Source of the DNA: Candidatus Zixiibacteriota bacterium
GTDB taxonomy: Bacteria; Zixibacteria; MSB-5A5; GN15; PGXB01
Assembly: GCA_016933695.1 (NCBI GenBank)
Contig: JAFGAL010000028.1
Location: forward strand, 1 to 64,000
Direction: 5' to 3'
DNA length: 64,000 bases
In this document: positions 43,931-52,841 of the stretch, piece by piece
Layout: each line of letters begins with the position of its first letter
Position numbering within the stretch: the stretch's first letter is position 1
Program-made: the position numbers and the translations under genes
The notes under the pieces: generated by a model
Databases searched by the model: none
Told to the model about the DNA's origin: nothing
The model's input: the letters and a program-made list of their open reading frames with translations, nothing else

Positions 43931-45910
43931 TTACTTCATCAGAATAAGTTTCTTCGATCGGCTGAAGTCGCCGGCAGTTAGCCGGTACAGGTAGACCCCG
44001 CTGGCAACAGGCTCGCCGCCGGTTGCGGTTGTATTCCATTCGACCGTGTGACGTCCGGCATGTTGATATTCATCAACCAATGTGGCGACTTTTTGACCGA
44101 GAAGGTTGAACACCTCCAGTCTGACCGCTCCGGCAACCGGCAGACTGTAACCGATTGTGGTGGTCGGGTTAAAGGGATTAGGATACGCATCGTACAACTC
44201 GTAGGAGCCGGGGACCAATCCCGTGAAAACGGAATAGTCGGGGTGATACCGTCCGACCGCGCGAACGATGTAGTCGCGGGTCATATTCGGATCCTGCGGT
44301 TCGCCGCAATCGAATGTGACCTCAAGGACGTCGCCTTTCTTCAGTATCAGAGTTTTGCCGGAATCGAAACCGGCCCAGATTTTGGCTGTCGGTCGAGCCG
44401 GTTCGAGTCGATACTCCGATACCGGCCAGGTGTTGATGATCGGGTCCTCATCAGCGGGGAAAAACTGATTAATCCGGTCGGTGACGAATCCGCCGGGCCA
44501 GGAGATGCGAACTGTGGTCGGCTTGCCGTCGGCAGATGACGGCAGACTGCCCAGCACGATTTCATCGACGGCATTCTGCCGTGACGGCAGGTCGGGCAGA
44601 CCCACCCAGTGTCCATCGGTATCCAGAAGCTCGACGATAACCGATGAGGCCATGCGATCGAAATCGGCGACAGTTTTGGGCAAAAAGCCGCCGGGGTCGT
44701 TAAAGGGACAGGGCAGTTTGACCGGTGCCCGCAGAGCAACATAGCCCTGATCCGGATTGCCGGCGAAGGTCACGATAAGATACCCCTGCTCGTTGGAAAC
44801 GAAGAGTTCGTTGTCGGAATTGCTGATTTCGCCGAGCCGGTCGACACCGTTGTGGTCCACGGCCGACAGCGGTGTGACGGCATCCCGATAGGTGAAGATT
44901 CGCCCGTCAACACTGCAGCCGACACTGGTCTCACCCTCATGGTCGACGCTGATCAGTTCAAATTCTTCGAGATAGGTGATTTCGTCCTCGAGCTCTTTCA
45001 ACTGGAAGGTGATCATACCGTTGCGCGGTTGGACTTTTTGTGTCACCTGGTAATAGTCGGTCACGACCTCGGTATAGTTGGACGCTTCACATGCGGTCAG
45101 GAGGGGATTTTCCTGTATGAATTGCGTGCCGTCATAGCTGAACAGCACCGGGCATGAGGTAACCGGCGGTGAAATGATTTTGAAGTACCGGCTGTACGAC
45201 CAGTCGCCATATCCAATTTTAGAGACACGCCAGTACTGTTTTCCGTTCGGCAATTGCGGATCGATGTCGTACTGGCAGTATATCGAAACCGGGCAGTAGG
45301 AAGACGTGGTGTCGATCTCCGGAGAGGAAAAATCCGCATTGTTATCGACCTGGACCCGGTAGCTTCCACCGCAGGGCATTTTGAACCAAGTCAGCGTGAT
45401 ATCCTCGGTATATTCAATCTGGGCGCCGTTGGCCGGATATGCCAGATGCGGTGTGGTGACACACACCCTGTAGTGCTGGAACTCCGTCCAGTCACTCCAA
45501 CCGACCGAGTCGCAATAGGCCCGCAAACGCCAGTAGATGCTGGACCAGTTGTACACGTCCATGTATACCGGCATAGAGAGCCACAGGTTGTAGGTGCAGG
45601 TGTCCAGGTACGTTTGCACGATCGGGTCAGTCAGGCTGTCGACATTGTCGATCGTATCCCGCTGAATTTCGAAGATCTGGATTTCGTAGAGGTTGGCGTA
45701 GGTACATTCCCAGTCGTGGTTGATAATGATATTGTCATGGGCATAGAAGCAGGATCCCCAGCCGGTGGGGAAGGACAATTCGGGAACAGGACAAGTATCG
45801 CTCGGATCGCCGAAGCCGACACCGGTGAGTAATAAAAAAGCGATCGTTACCATGAAACAGACGCGCATGAGCAATACCGCGCCGTTTTTTGCGTGATCAG
45901 AATGGATCAT
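43931..45910 (-). CDS. Large secreted protein with FlgD-like C-terminal sorting domain
   Basis: A 659-residue protein. I chose ATG at 45910 for its GGAGGAAAC site and following signal peptide (LLMRVCFMVTIAFLLLTGVGFGD). The first 300 residues hold fibronectin-III-like repeats (FPTGWGSCFYAHDNIIINHDW, TPHLAYPANGAQIEYTEDITLTW). The middle is a beta-rich region with ISWPGG. The last 85 residues (YPNPFNPTTTIGYSLP... LEVFNLLGQKVATLVD... GVYLYRLTAGDFSRSKKLILMK) are a FlgD-like / type IX secretion type A sorting tail. Likely exported and retained on the surface. Function unknown. Confidence 0.88.
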   Translation of the reverse strand: MIHSDHAKNGAVLLMRVCFMVTIAFLLLTGVGFGDPSDTCPVPELSFPTGWGSCFYAHDNIIINHDWECTYANLYEIQIFEIQRDTIDNVDSLTDPIVQTYLDTCTYNLWLSMPVYMDVYNWSSIYWRLRAYCDSVGWSDWTEFQHYRVCVTTPHLAYPANGAQIEYTEDITLTWFKMPCGGSYRVQVDNNADFSSPEIDTTSSYCPVSIYCQYDIDPQLPNGKQYWRVSKIGYGDWSYSRYFKIISPPVTSCPVLFSYDGTQFIQENPLLTACEASNYTEVVTDYYQVTQKVQPRNGMITFQLKELEDEITYLEEFELISVDHEGETSVGCSVDGRIFTYRDAVTPLSAVDHNGVDRLGEISNSDNELFVSNEQGYLIVTFAGNPDQGYVALRAPVKLPCPFNDPGGFLPKTVADFDRMASSVIVELLDTDGHWVGLPDLPSRQNAVDEIVLGSLPSSADGKPTTVRISWPGGFVTDRINQFFPADEDPIINTWPVSEYRLEPARPTAKIWAGFDSGKTLILKKGDVLEVTFDCGEPQDPNMTRDYIVRAVGRYHPDYSVFTGLVPGSYELYDAYPNPFNPTTTIGYSLPVAGAVRLEVFNLLGQKVATLVDEYQHAGRHTVEWNTTATGGEPVASGVYLYRLTAGDFSRSKKLILMK

Positions 45911-46220
45911 GTTTCCTCCCGTTTTGAGAAAATTGTGCTGTTTTTGATGAGTGAGTGAAGATTCGCCAAATGCATAAAAGCGGTACTGAACGGGGCGGAG
46001 GCTATTGAGAATCTTCGACCGTATCCATATAGGACGTATCCTAAGCATACGCACGACCTGCCGGTATCACCTCCCCTTCGCATTGTGAGAATCCGTCGAA
46101 ACTGGAATTGCGCCAGAGGCATGGCACATTATGCCGTGCCGTTGTCACAAGAGTCTTTGCGCGTGCGGGAGATATCTTACGCGACAAATGGTATTTTTCT
46201 GCGGTGGCGGGATTAAGGCA

Positions 46221-46256
46221 TTGACACATTCGGGAATCAGTCACATATTGAACGTA
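46221..46256 (+). promoter_or_regulatory. Promoter region of ECF sigma operon
   Basis: TTGACA (46221-46226), a 17-base spacer and CATATT (46244-46249) form a sigma-70-like promoter 42 bases before the sigma start. Overlapping it, GGAATC (46233-46238), 14 bases and CGTA (46253-46256) resemble an ECF-type GGAAT...CGT promoter and would permit autoregulation. Which is used cannot be decided from sequence. Confidence 0.5.
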
Positions 46257-46290
46257 GAATTGTTCTCTTGAATCGGGCCGGCGTCGGCAT

Positions 46291-46836
46291 ATGGACATTC
46301 AGATAATACTTTCTAAAGCTCAAAACGGTGATAAAACGGCCGAGAGCGAGCTTTTTCGTTTTCTGCACGTAAGATTTTCCCTTGTCGCGCAAAAAAGATT
46401 GGGGGTGCAGGATGCGGAGGATCTTGTCAATGATGCCTGCATCACCGTATTGGAAAAGTACCGCAAGTTGCCGCCGGAGACGCAATTTGAGCCCTGGGCG
46501 TACCGTGTCCTCCGGAACAAGATCGGCAGTCACCTTCGGGACCAGTCGGTACGGAAGAAAACGGTGGAAACAACGGATCGCATAGAAGAATACGAAAACA
46601 GCGCCGTTACTCCGGTTGATCCGATGGGACGTATGGCGTTGATCCGGTGTTTGCGGAAGATGAGTCAGGTTTATCCGCGGTATGCTCGCGCCGTCAACCT
46701 GGTCAATCAGGGGTATACCACGGATGAGATTTGTCAGCGATTGCGACTCAAACGCAATAATTTATATATCTTGCTGTTTCGTTGCCGAAACTGGCTGAAT
46801 TCGTGTCTTGAACATGGGATACAAAGCGATGACTGA
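46291..46836 (+). CDS. ECF-family RNA polymerase sigma factor
   Basis: A 181-residue sigma-70-family protein. Region 2 is LSKAQNGDKTAESELFRFLHVRFSLVAQKRLGVQDAEDLVNDACITVLEKYRKL, with region 2.4 near FEPWAYRVLRNKIGSHLRDQ. Region 4 is QVYPRYARAVNLVNQGYTTDEICQRLRLKRNNLYILLFRCRNWL, in which the helix-turn-helix is clear. The stop overlaps the anti-sigma ATG by 8 bases (ATGACTGA), a typical sigma/anti-sigma coupling. First gene of a three-gene operon with a TPR-CHAT protein. Confidence 0.93.
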   Translation: MDIQIILSKAQNGDKTAESELFRFLHVRFSLVAQKRLGVQDAEDLVNDACITVLEKYRKLPPETQFEPWAYRVLRNKIGSHLRDQSVRKKTVETTDRIEEYENSAVTPVDPMGRMALIRCLRKMSQVYPRYARAVNLVNQGYTTDEICQRLRLKRNNLYILLFRCRNWLNSCLEHGIQSDD

Positions 46837-47512
46837 GCGTTGTACGGATATCAAGACAGGACGCCTGATTCATGCCTATGAATTGGGGCTTCTTTCCGAT
46901 GAAGAGTCCGAGCATTTTGAAATGCACCTGATGCACTGTGAATACTGTGTGTCGTTGTTGAAAACCTCGTCGCTCCGGACCGGTTTGTTACGCTCCGACT
47001 CGAAAGTCCGGGACGAATTGCGAAGGTTGAGTGAGCATTCCAACAGCAAAGTCGGGTGGGCGGAGGAATTAAGACGGTACCTCTGGCCAAACGTGCCCTT
47101 TCCTTTTCGACCGGCGGTGACGCTGTTGCTGGTTCTGTTGCTTGTCTACCCGGCTTACCTTGGACTTACGTCGCACAAAAGCGGCGAAGTGATCTCGCTA
47201 ACGGAGATTGGCCTGGTGCAGAGCCGGGCGGCGACCATTGAGTCCACGAGTCTTGCCGCCGGGGAATCAGCGGTGCTGACTTTCGCGTACAGTCACTATC
47301 GACCGGGAGTCGACGTAATGGTTCTCCTTGTTGACGAATTGGGGCAGATCATCTATGAGAATCATGCTTTCGAGGGATTCGATGCATTTCAGACAGCTCG
47401 TCTGTTTCTCCCCAGTGATCTGCTCCGGTCGGGCGTCTATCGACTACAGGTCGGTCCCGCCGGATTGGTGGCGGATGAAATCGAAGAATACCGTTTTCGC
47501 ATAGTGCGATAG
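46829..47512 (+). CDS. Transmembrane zinc-binding anti-sigma factor
   Basis: A 227-residue protein from ATG at 46829. The N-terminal ZAS zinc site is H33-x3-C37-x2-C40 (EMHLMHCEYC). A membrane helix is at about 91-112 (PAVTLLLVLLLVYPAYLG). A periplasmic beta-sandwich-like domain of about 110 residues follows (ESAVLTFAYSHYRPGVDVMVLLVDELGQIIYENHAF... GVYRLQVGP). It should hold the ECF sigma at the membrane until the outer domain is acted on. The downstream exported TPR-CHAT protein is a candidate for that, but this is inference. Confidence 0.9.
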   Translation: MTERCTDIKTGRLIHAYELGLLSDEESEHFEMHLMHCEYCVSLLKTSSLRTGLLRSDSKVRDELRRLSEHSNSKVGWAEELRRYLWPNVPFPFRPAVTLLLVLLLVYPAYLGLTSHKSGEVISLTEIGLVQSRAATIESTSLAAGESAVLTFAYSHYRPGVDVMVLLVDELGQIIYENHAFEGFDAFQTARLFLPSDLLRSGVYRLQVGPAGLVADEIEEYRFRIVR

Positions 47513-47536
47513 CTTTTTCAAAGACCGGAGTGTGGT

Positions 47537-50500
47537 ATGAGATATTTTGTGCGACCGGGCTATTCCCATCTGCTGGTTGGTTGTATTCTGCTTGTGCTGT
47601 TATTAAACCAGGGGAGTACCGGTACTGACCATATGGCCGGCGGGAGGTTTTCCGAAGTGGCATTTTCCGCGGCTATTGACCGGGCCGCGAAACTGCTGGA
47701 CTCCGAACATGCCGACTCGGCGCTAAGCCTGGCATGGATACTCATGGATCAGGTGACTGGGGGAATCCCGATATCGAATGTGGAACTGGTTCGATTGCAT
47801 CTGCTGATCGGCAACGGTTACTGCCTTCGGGGGCTGTTTGACTCCAGCCAGGTGTATATCCGGAAAACCATTGATCTGGCCGCCGGCAACAGGTCGGCTG
47901 ACAGTCTTATGGCCGATGCCTATTGCACGCTGGGACATGTGCATGCGGCGCAGGATCGGTTGCCCGAGGCAATCGATTGTTTCCGTCAGGCACTGGAAAT
48001 ACGGGTCGATATGCCGAAACCCGACAGCACGATCGTGGCCGACATCATGTATTGGCTGGGAATGCATCTGGCGTGGTCGGAACACCATGAAGAGGCGGAG
48101 TCGATGTTTATGGAAAGCCTCCGAATCCGCGAGATGGTGTTGGGGCCGTATCACATGGACGTGGCGCGCAGTCTGAGTGCCCTGACCGGTCTCTGTCTCA
48201 ACCTGTATGAACATGATCATGCGCTGGCGTACGGTCATCGTGCCCTGAGTATCGTGGAACATTCCCCGGAACGGTCGGACAATGCCGTCGCCGGTGTTCT
48301 GAACCAGCTGGCAACCATATACCGGAGTCAGGGGCAGTACGACCAGGCGGAACCGCTCTATCTTCGGGCGATGACCATCTGGAATGATCAGACGACGCCG
48401 GACCGTCTCAATGTCGCCAACTGCCTGAGAAATCTCGGGGCGTTGTATGAAAGTCAGGGGCGTTACGGTGAGGCGGAGCAGTGTTATCATAAGGCCCTGG
48501 ACATGCGGATTGCGGAACTGGGAACCGATAACGGTGCGGTGGCCGGCGCTTTAAATTGCCTGGGCAATCTGTGTTGCAAACAGGGGCGGTGGGAGGATGC
48601 GGAAGGTTATTACAATGAGGTTATGGCAATCTGGGAACGCCACGGCGAAAGCAACAGCCTGGGGGCGGCCAAGTGTCTGGTGAGTATGGCCGCAGTGTAT
48701 CAGGTGCGGGAGGACTGGGACAACGCCGAACGGTATGCCCGTCGGGCGCTTGCAATCCGGGAGGCAAAGCTCCCGCCGAATCACCCGGATATTGCGGATG
48801 CTCTGTACCGATTGAGCAGTATTTTCACCAGCCGGCGCAGTTTCGCCGAGGCGGAACCGCTGATCCGAAAGATGGCAAGTATTCTTCGGGAATCGCTGGG
48901 TCCCCATCATCCCTTTGTGGCAACGGGGCTGATCAGCATAGCTCGGTTGTATCGGGGACAAGGTCGCGATGCCGAGGCGGAGAACTGCCTGAAACAGGCG
49001 TTGGCAATCAGGGAGGAGGTATTGGGACCAAGGCATCCCAACGTCTTTATCGTTCAGCATGAATTGGCCTGTCTCTATGCCGAGACCGACCGGATCGAAC
49101 AAAGTCTTGACCTACACAGGCGGAGTCAGCGTGCCCGGGATGCGTTTGTCAGCGATGTCTTTTACTCGTCGTCGGAGAGTCAAAAGTTGAGATGGATAAA
49201 GAAAATGCCGTTGATCGACAGCGAGTTTCTGATGCTGGCCTTTGGAGAGAATGATCAGGATTTGGCGCAGGCGGCGATGGAGATGGTTCTTCAGGGCAAA
49301 TCAGCCGTCAATGAAGCGGTCATGGCCGAGAATCGGGCGGCTTTTCGTTCTGAGGACGCAAGTGTTGTCAGTGCTCTGAATGAACGGGTATCGGTATGTA
49401 CGGAAATATCCAATTTGGCTCTCACCGACGGAGACGGCGGATCGCCTGAGTCACGCAGGGAGAGAATGCTTGCGCTCTATCGCAGGAAGGACTCGCTTGA
49501 TACCCAACTGAGCCGGACCTGTCGGGTGTTCGACGAATTGGCGGTCAGGCAGAGGGCATCGGTTGGCGACGTGGCCGCATCGCTTCCCCCCGAAGCCGTC
49601 TTGTGGGAATATGTTCGATTGAATCCCGGCGAATCCGGTTATACCGCCGGGGTACACAGCGACAATGAATCCGCTCGGTATATAGGGATGGTGCTTACGG
49701 GAAAAGGCGATGTGCACATGGTGGATTTGGGTGACGCGGAATTGCTTGACAGTTTAATACAGAAATATCTCGATCAGGTCAACGAAGCGATAAGCAAAAT
49801 CAATTCCTCCACACTGGCAATTATGGAGAAACTCCTTTCGAATACATCCGGTGAGTTATATGGAAAGGTGTTTGTCCCGCTGGCGGAACGGTGCCGGGGG
49901 TTTGATGAGATATTCGTTTGCCCGGACGGTTTATTGAACCTGTTGCCCTTCGAGGCGTTGTCGATGGAGGGGGGGATGTATGTTATCGAAAAGTACCGAT
50001 TGAGTTATCTCTCATCGGGGCGGGACCTGATCCGATTCGACCGGGAACGACATGAGAGGATCAACCGGGCGCTGGTAATGGCCGATCCCGATTTCGGTGC
50101 TTCGATTACTCCGGCACCGGTACCGACGGATGACAATCCATCGATGGTGGCTTTTCTGGAGCCTGTGCGGGGAGCCATTGATTGTCTTGAAGACGGTTTC
50201 CCGCGATTGCGATTCACGCGCACGGAGTCCGAGGCGGTGGTACAGACGATCCGTAACAAGGGAAGCATTATGGTTGAAGAGAAGTACGGACCGGAAGCAG
50301 TTGAAAGCGTTTTAAAGGAATTGACTGAAGCACCGGGAATTGTCCATGTCGCAACGCACGGATTTGCCTGCGGTGACCATGTCGGTAGTGCCGCTTTGAA
50401 TAATCCCCTGTTGCGTTCCGGGCTGGTTCTTGCCGGCGCCAATCGCCGTTCGGAGGATAAGTATGTAAATCCGCGGTCGGCCGATGACGGTTTTCTGACC

Positions 50501-50845
50501 GCGTTCGAGGCTTCCGGTCTGAACCTGTTGGGGACGGAGTTGGTCAGCCTGTCGGCCTGCAAAACCGGAGCGGGTGAAGTGGTGTCCGGTGAGGGGGTGT
50601 TCGGACTGCGACGCGCGTTTCAACACGCCGGGGCGCGGTCGATTTTGATGAGTTTGTGGAATGTCCCGGACCGACAAACGTCGCTGTTGATGGAGGGTTT
50701 TTACACCCGATGGCTCGGCGGGATGAACAAGCGGGACGCGTTGCGGGAGGCGGCGCTGGAAATCATCTCCGGCAGTCGAGCCGGGCGTGGGTGCGCCCAT
50801 CCAATTTTGTGGGGCGGGTTTATCCTGGTCGGTGATCCGCAGTGA
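47537..50845 (+). CDS. TPR-CHAT protein (caspase-like protease) with N-terminal signal/anchor
   Basis: A 1102-residue protein. Residues about 12-28 (LLVGCILLVLLLNQGS) form a signal peptide or anchor. Residues about 65-520 hold a dozen or so TPR units of the A-E-x-x-Y/L-x-x-A-L-x-I type (YDQAEPLYLRAMTIW, YGEAEQCYHKALDMR, DNAERYARRALAIRE). After a linker, the C-terminal CHAT domain (about 760-1100) carries the catalytic dyad His941 in IVHVATHGF and Cys1008 in LVSLSACKTGAGE, with RSILMSLWNVPD following. CHAT proteins are caspase-like proteases (craspase, gasdermin-activating proteases). Being exported here, it may act outside the cytoplasm. Third gene after an ECF sigma and its anti-sigma. Confidence 0.92.
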   Translation: MRYFVRPGYSHLLVGCILLVLLLNQGSTGTDHMAGGRFSEVAFSAAIDRAAKLLDSEHADSALSLAWILMDQVTGGIPISNVELVRLHLLIGNGYCLRGLFDSSQVYIRKTIDLAAGNRSADSLMADAYCTLGHVHAAQDRLPEAIDCFRQALEIRVDMPKPDSTIVADIMYWLGMHLAWSEHHEEAESMFMESLRIREMVLGPYHMDVARSLSALTGLCLNLYEHDHALAYGHRALSIVEHSPERSDNAVAGVLNQLATIYRSQGQYDQAEPLYLRAMTIWNDQTTPDRLNVANCLRNLGALYESQGRYGEAEQCYHKALDMRIAELGTDNGAVAGALNCLGNLCCKQGRWEDAEGYYNEVMAIWERHGESNSLGAAKCLVSMAAVYQVREDWDNAERYARRALAIREAKLPPNHPDIADALYRLSSIFTSRRSFAEAEPLIRKMASILRESLGPHHPFVATGLISIARLYRGQGRDAEAENCLKQALAIREEVLGPRHPNVFIVQHELACLYAETDRIEQSLDLHRRSQRARDAFVSDVFYSSSESQKLRWIKKMPLIDSEFLMLAFGENDQDLAQAAMEMVLQGKSAVNEAVMAENRAAFRSEDASVVSALNERVSVCTEISNLALTDGDGGSPESRRERMLALYRRKDSLDTQLSRTCRVFDELAVRQRASVGDVAASLPPEAVLWEYVRLNPGESGYTAGVHSDNESARYIGMVLTGKGDVHMVDLGDAELLDSLIQKYLDQVNEAISKINSSTLAIMEKLLSNTSGELYGKVFVPLAERCRGFDEIFVCPDGLLNLLPFEALSMEGGMYVIEKYRLSYLSSGRDLIRFDRERHERINRALVMADPDFGASITPAPVPTDDNPSMVAFLEPVRGAIDCLEDGFPRLRFTRTESEAVVQTIRNKGSIMVEEKYGPEAVESVLKELTEAPGIVHVATHGFACGDHVGSAALNNPLLRSGLVLAGANRRSEDKYVNPRSADDGFLTAFEASGLNLLGTELVSLSACKTGAGEVVSGEGVFGLRRAFQHAGARSILMSLWNVPDRQTSLLMEGFYTRWLGGMNKRDALREAALEIISGSRAGRGCAHPILWGGFILVGDPQ

Positions 50846-50999
50846 TTATCGTCAGTCAGTTTATTTCGGGCAGAGGCTGAACGCCCGCCTGCCAAAAATG
50901 TTCCCCGATGGTTTTAGCGTGAGTGTCACTACGGTTGTTTTCCTCCATTATATGTCATCAGTCGAAGTCCAACCGCTGTTTTTTGAAACAGGTCCGACA

Positions 51000-51037
51000 G
51001 TTACACGTATTGTGTAATATTGTATACAACATGTAAC
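51000..51037. promoter_or_regulatory. Operator-like dyad upstream of TetR gene
   Basis: A 38-bp imperfect inverted repeat bounded by GTTACA and TGTAAC, with inner TTGTGTA / TATACAA and a perfect TTGTATACAA at 51020-51029. TetR-family genes are commonly autorepressed through such sites just ahead of the gene. Confidence 0.6.
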
Positions 51038-51058
51038 AGTGCGGATGGAGTGCTTGGC

Positions 51059-51703
51059 TTGTCCAGAAAGGCCGTTGAACGGGAAAGCCGACTGGCATAT
51101 GTTCGAAATGCCGCCCGGACGCTCTTTGCGGAGAAGGGAATCGAAAACACGAGCATGGAGGATATCGCGCGTGCGGTTGAGTACACCCGACGGACTCTGT
51201 ATGCCTATTTCGCCGGTCGCGATGAGATCTGCACCCAGGTTTTTATCGATGATTTGGCGGCACGGTGGTCGGCTCAACGTGACGCGCTGGCAGGCACCGA
51301 CTGTGAATCGGGTCTTGGCAAGATTCTGGTTTGGGGGAGGTCATTGTATGCCTATTCCAAACAACACCCGGACTCACTTCGGATGCACTTCTATTTCGAT
51401 CTGAAAGGGATTGATCCCGGGCGGATAAGCGAGCAGACTTTTACTCGTTTTCAAAAACTGAACACGGAACTTGCCGAGGGACTTCGCGACATATTCCATG
51501 AGGGGGTCAGCGACGGCAGTCTGCGACCCGACCTCGACGTGGACATGAGTATCAGTCAGTTTCTCTACAGTCTGAGGAGTATCCTCAACCGCGCCCTATC
51601 CCCCGGCTACTCTTTCGCCAGTTTTGATCCGGACCACTATGTCGAGCACTTCCTGGAGATCTTCACCAGAGCCATTCGCCACACGGGAGGCAGGTGCAAA
51701 TGA
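51059..51703 (+). CDS. TetR-family transcriptional regulator
   Basis: A 214-residue regulator. I prefer TTG at 51059 (GGAG upstream, just after the operator); GTG at 51050 or TTG at 51020 are possible. The N-terminal TetR HTH is ARTLFAEKGIENTSMEDIARAVEYTRRTLYAYFAGRDEI. The C-terminal ligand domain is helical (HPDSLRMHFYFDLKGIDPGRIS...) and includes KFQKLNTELAEGLRDIFHEGVSDG. The stop overlaps the start of the following protease-like gene (ATGA), so they form one operon and the regulator probably controls both. Confidence 0.93.
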   Translation: MSRKAVERESRLAYVRNAARTLFAEKGIENTSMEDIARAVEYTRRTLYAYFAGRDEICTQVFIDDLAARWSAQRDALAGTDCESGLGKILVWGRSLYAYSKQHPDSLRMHFYFDLKGIDPGRISEQTFTRFQKLNTELAEGLRDIFHEGVSDGSLRPDLDVDMSISQFLYSLRSILNRALSPGYSFASFDPDHYVEHFLEIFTRAIRHTGGRCK

Positions 51704-52692
51704 AAAATGTATGTCTGTCAGCATTGGCTATCATCGGTTTTTTGCTGTGGATGCCGGTCATAGCGATCGCGGACTCGGGGCGCTTGTCGGACGAGACGAT
51801 TCCCGGCAGTTATGAGATTACATCGCCGAATGGCATTATTCGGTTTCCGTTCACCATTCATGGCGGCGATATCCGCTTTGCGTGTCAGGTGAACGGTCAC
51901 GAAGTGTATTTACTTCTTGACGACGGTTTTATGTGGGACCAGTTGCTGTTCTGGGGCAGTTCGGAAGTCGATTCGCTCGGATTGCAGTACGACGGCGAGA
52001 TCGCTATCGGCAACGACACGAATGCGGCCGATCGGATTGCTTCCCGAACCGCATCGGGAATAACACTCGATCTGCCCGGGGTCACGTTTCTGGAGCAGAC
52101 CGCGGTCGTTACGCCATACAGTTCCGGCAACGCCGCTATGTGGGCCGGCAGTGTGGGGCAGGTCAGCGCGACCTTCTTCAAACACTTCGTGGTCGCCATC
52201 GATTTTGACGACATGACGATTACATTGAGTGAGCCGGAACAATTCGAATATACCGCACACGGCGTGGCGATCCCCTGGGAGCCGATGGGATTCGGTCCCT
52301 GGAAAATCCCCGCCAGGATCGGTCTTGCCGACGGCCGTGAAGTGTCACTGGATTTCATGATGGATCTGGGGTACAATGCGCAACTGCAATTGGCCACCGG
52401 CGGGGAAAACAAGATTACCGCGCCGAAAGACGCCACCCCCGCCAGCCTGGGCATGAACATCCAGCGCGTGGAAACCCGCGGACATGTCGGGTATCTTGCG
52501 TATGTTACCATCGGCGGGTACATGATCAACAGGGTTCTCGCGGATTTCGTGCTGGAAGAACAACAAGACCATACCTTTCACGAGGCGATGGTGGGGCTGG
52601 GCTTGCTCTCACGATTCAATCTGGTGTTTGATTACAGACGGCATCGGTTGTTCATCGAGCCGAACAAGACATTTGCCGATCCGTTTGAATAG
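51700..52692 (+). CDS. Exported retropepsin-like aspartic protease family protein
   Basis: A 330-residue protein with a signal peptide (LSALAIIGFLLWMPVIAIAD). Two retropepsin-like lobes are seen: VNGHEVYLLLDDGFMWDQLLF with D74-D75-G76 in place of the usual DTG, and DGREVSLDFMMDLGYNAQLQL with a DLG in the second lobe. The intermediate VVAIDFDDMTITLSEPEQFEY is the usual linker. Both Asp are kept but both motifs deviate (DDG, DLG), so activity is uncertain. Operon with a TetR regulator. The last bases before 52841 hold no gene. Confidence 0.75.
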   Translation: MKNVCLSALAIIGFLLWMPVIAIADSGRLSDETIPGSYEITSPNGIIRFPFTIHGGDIRFACQVNGHEVYLLLDDGFMWDQLLFWGSSEVDSLGLQYDGEIAIGNDTNAADRIASRTASGITLDLPGVTFLEQTAVVTPYSSGNAAMWAGSVGQVSATFFKHFVVAIDFDDMTITLSEPEQFEYTAHGVAIPWEPMGFGPWKIPARIGLADGREVSLDFMMDLGYNAQLQLATGGENKITAPKDATPASLGMNIQRVETRGHVGYLAYVTIGGYMINRVLADFVLEEQQDHTFHEAMVGLGLLSRFNLVFDYRRHRLFIEPNKTFADPFE

Positions 52693-52841
52693 TTCGCCAA
52701 GACAGATATTCAGGATCGGGAGAGGGCGAGACCTTAGTTTCACGACTATCTGATGCGTGAAGAAGATGCAAGTTGTCTTCTATTGCAGACTAACAACTGA
52801 ACCCGATTTACCGCTGTCTTGGTACCGGTTCCCCTTCGTAA

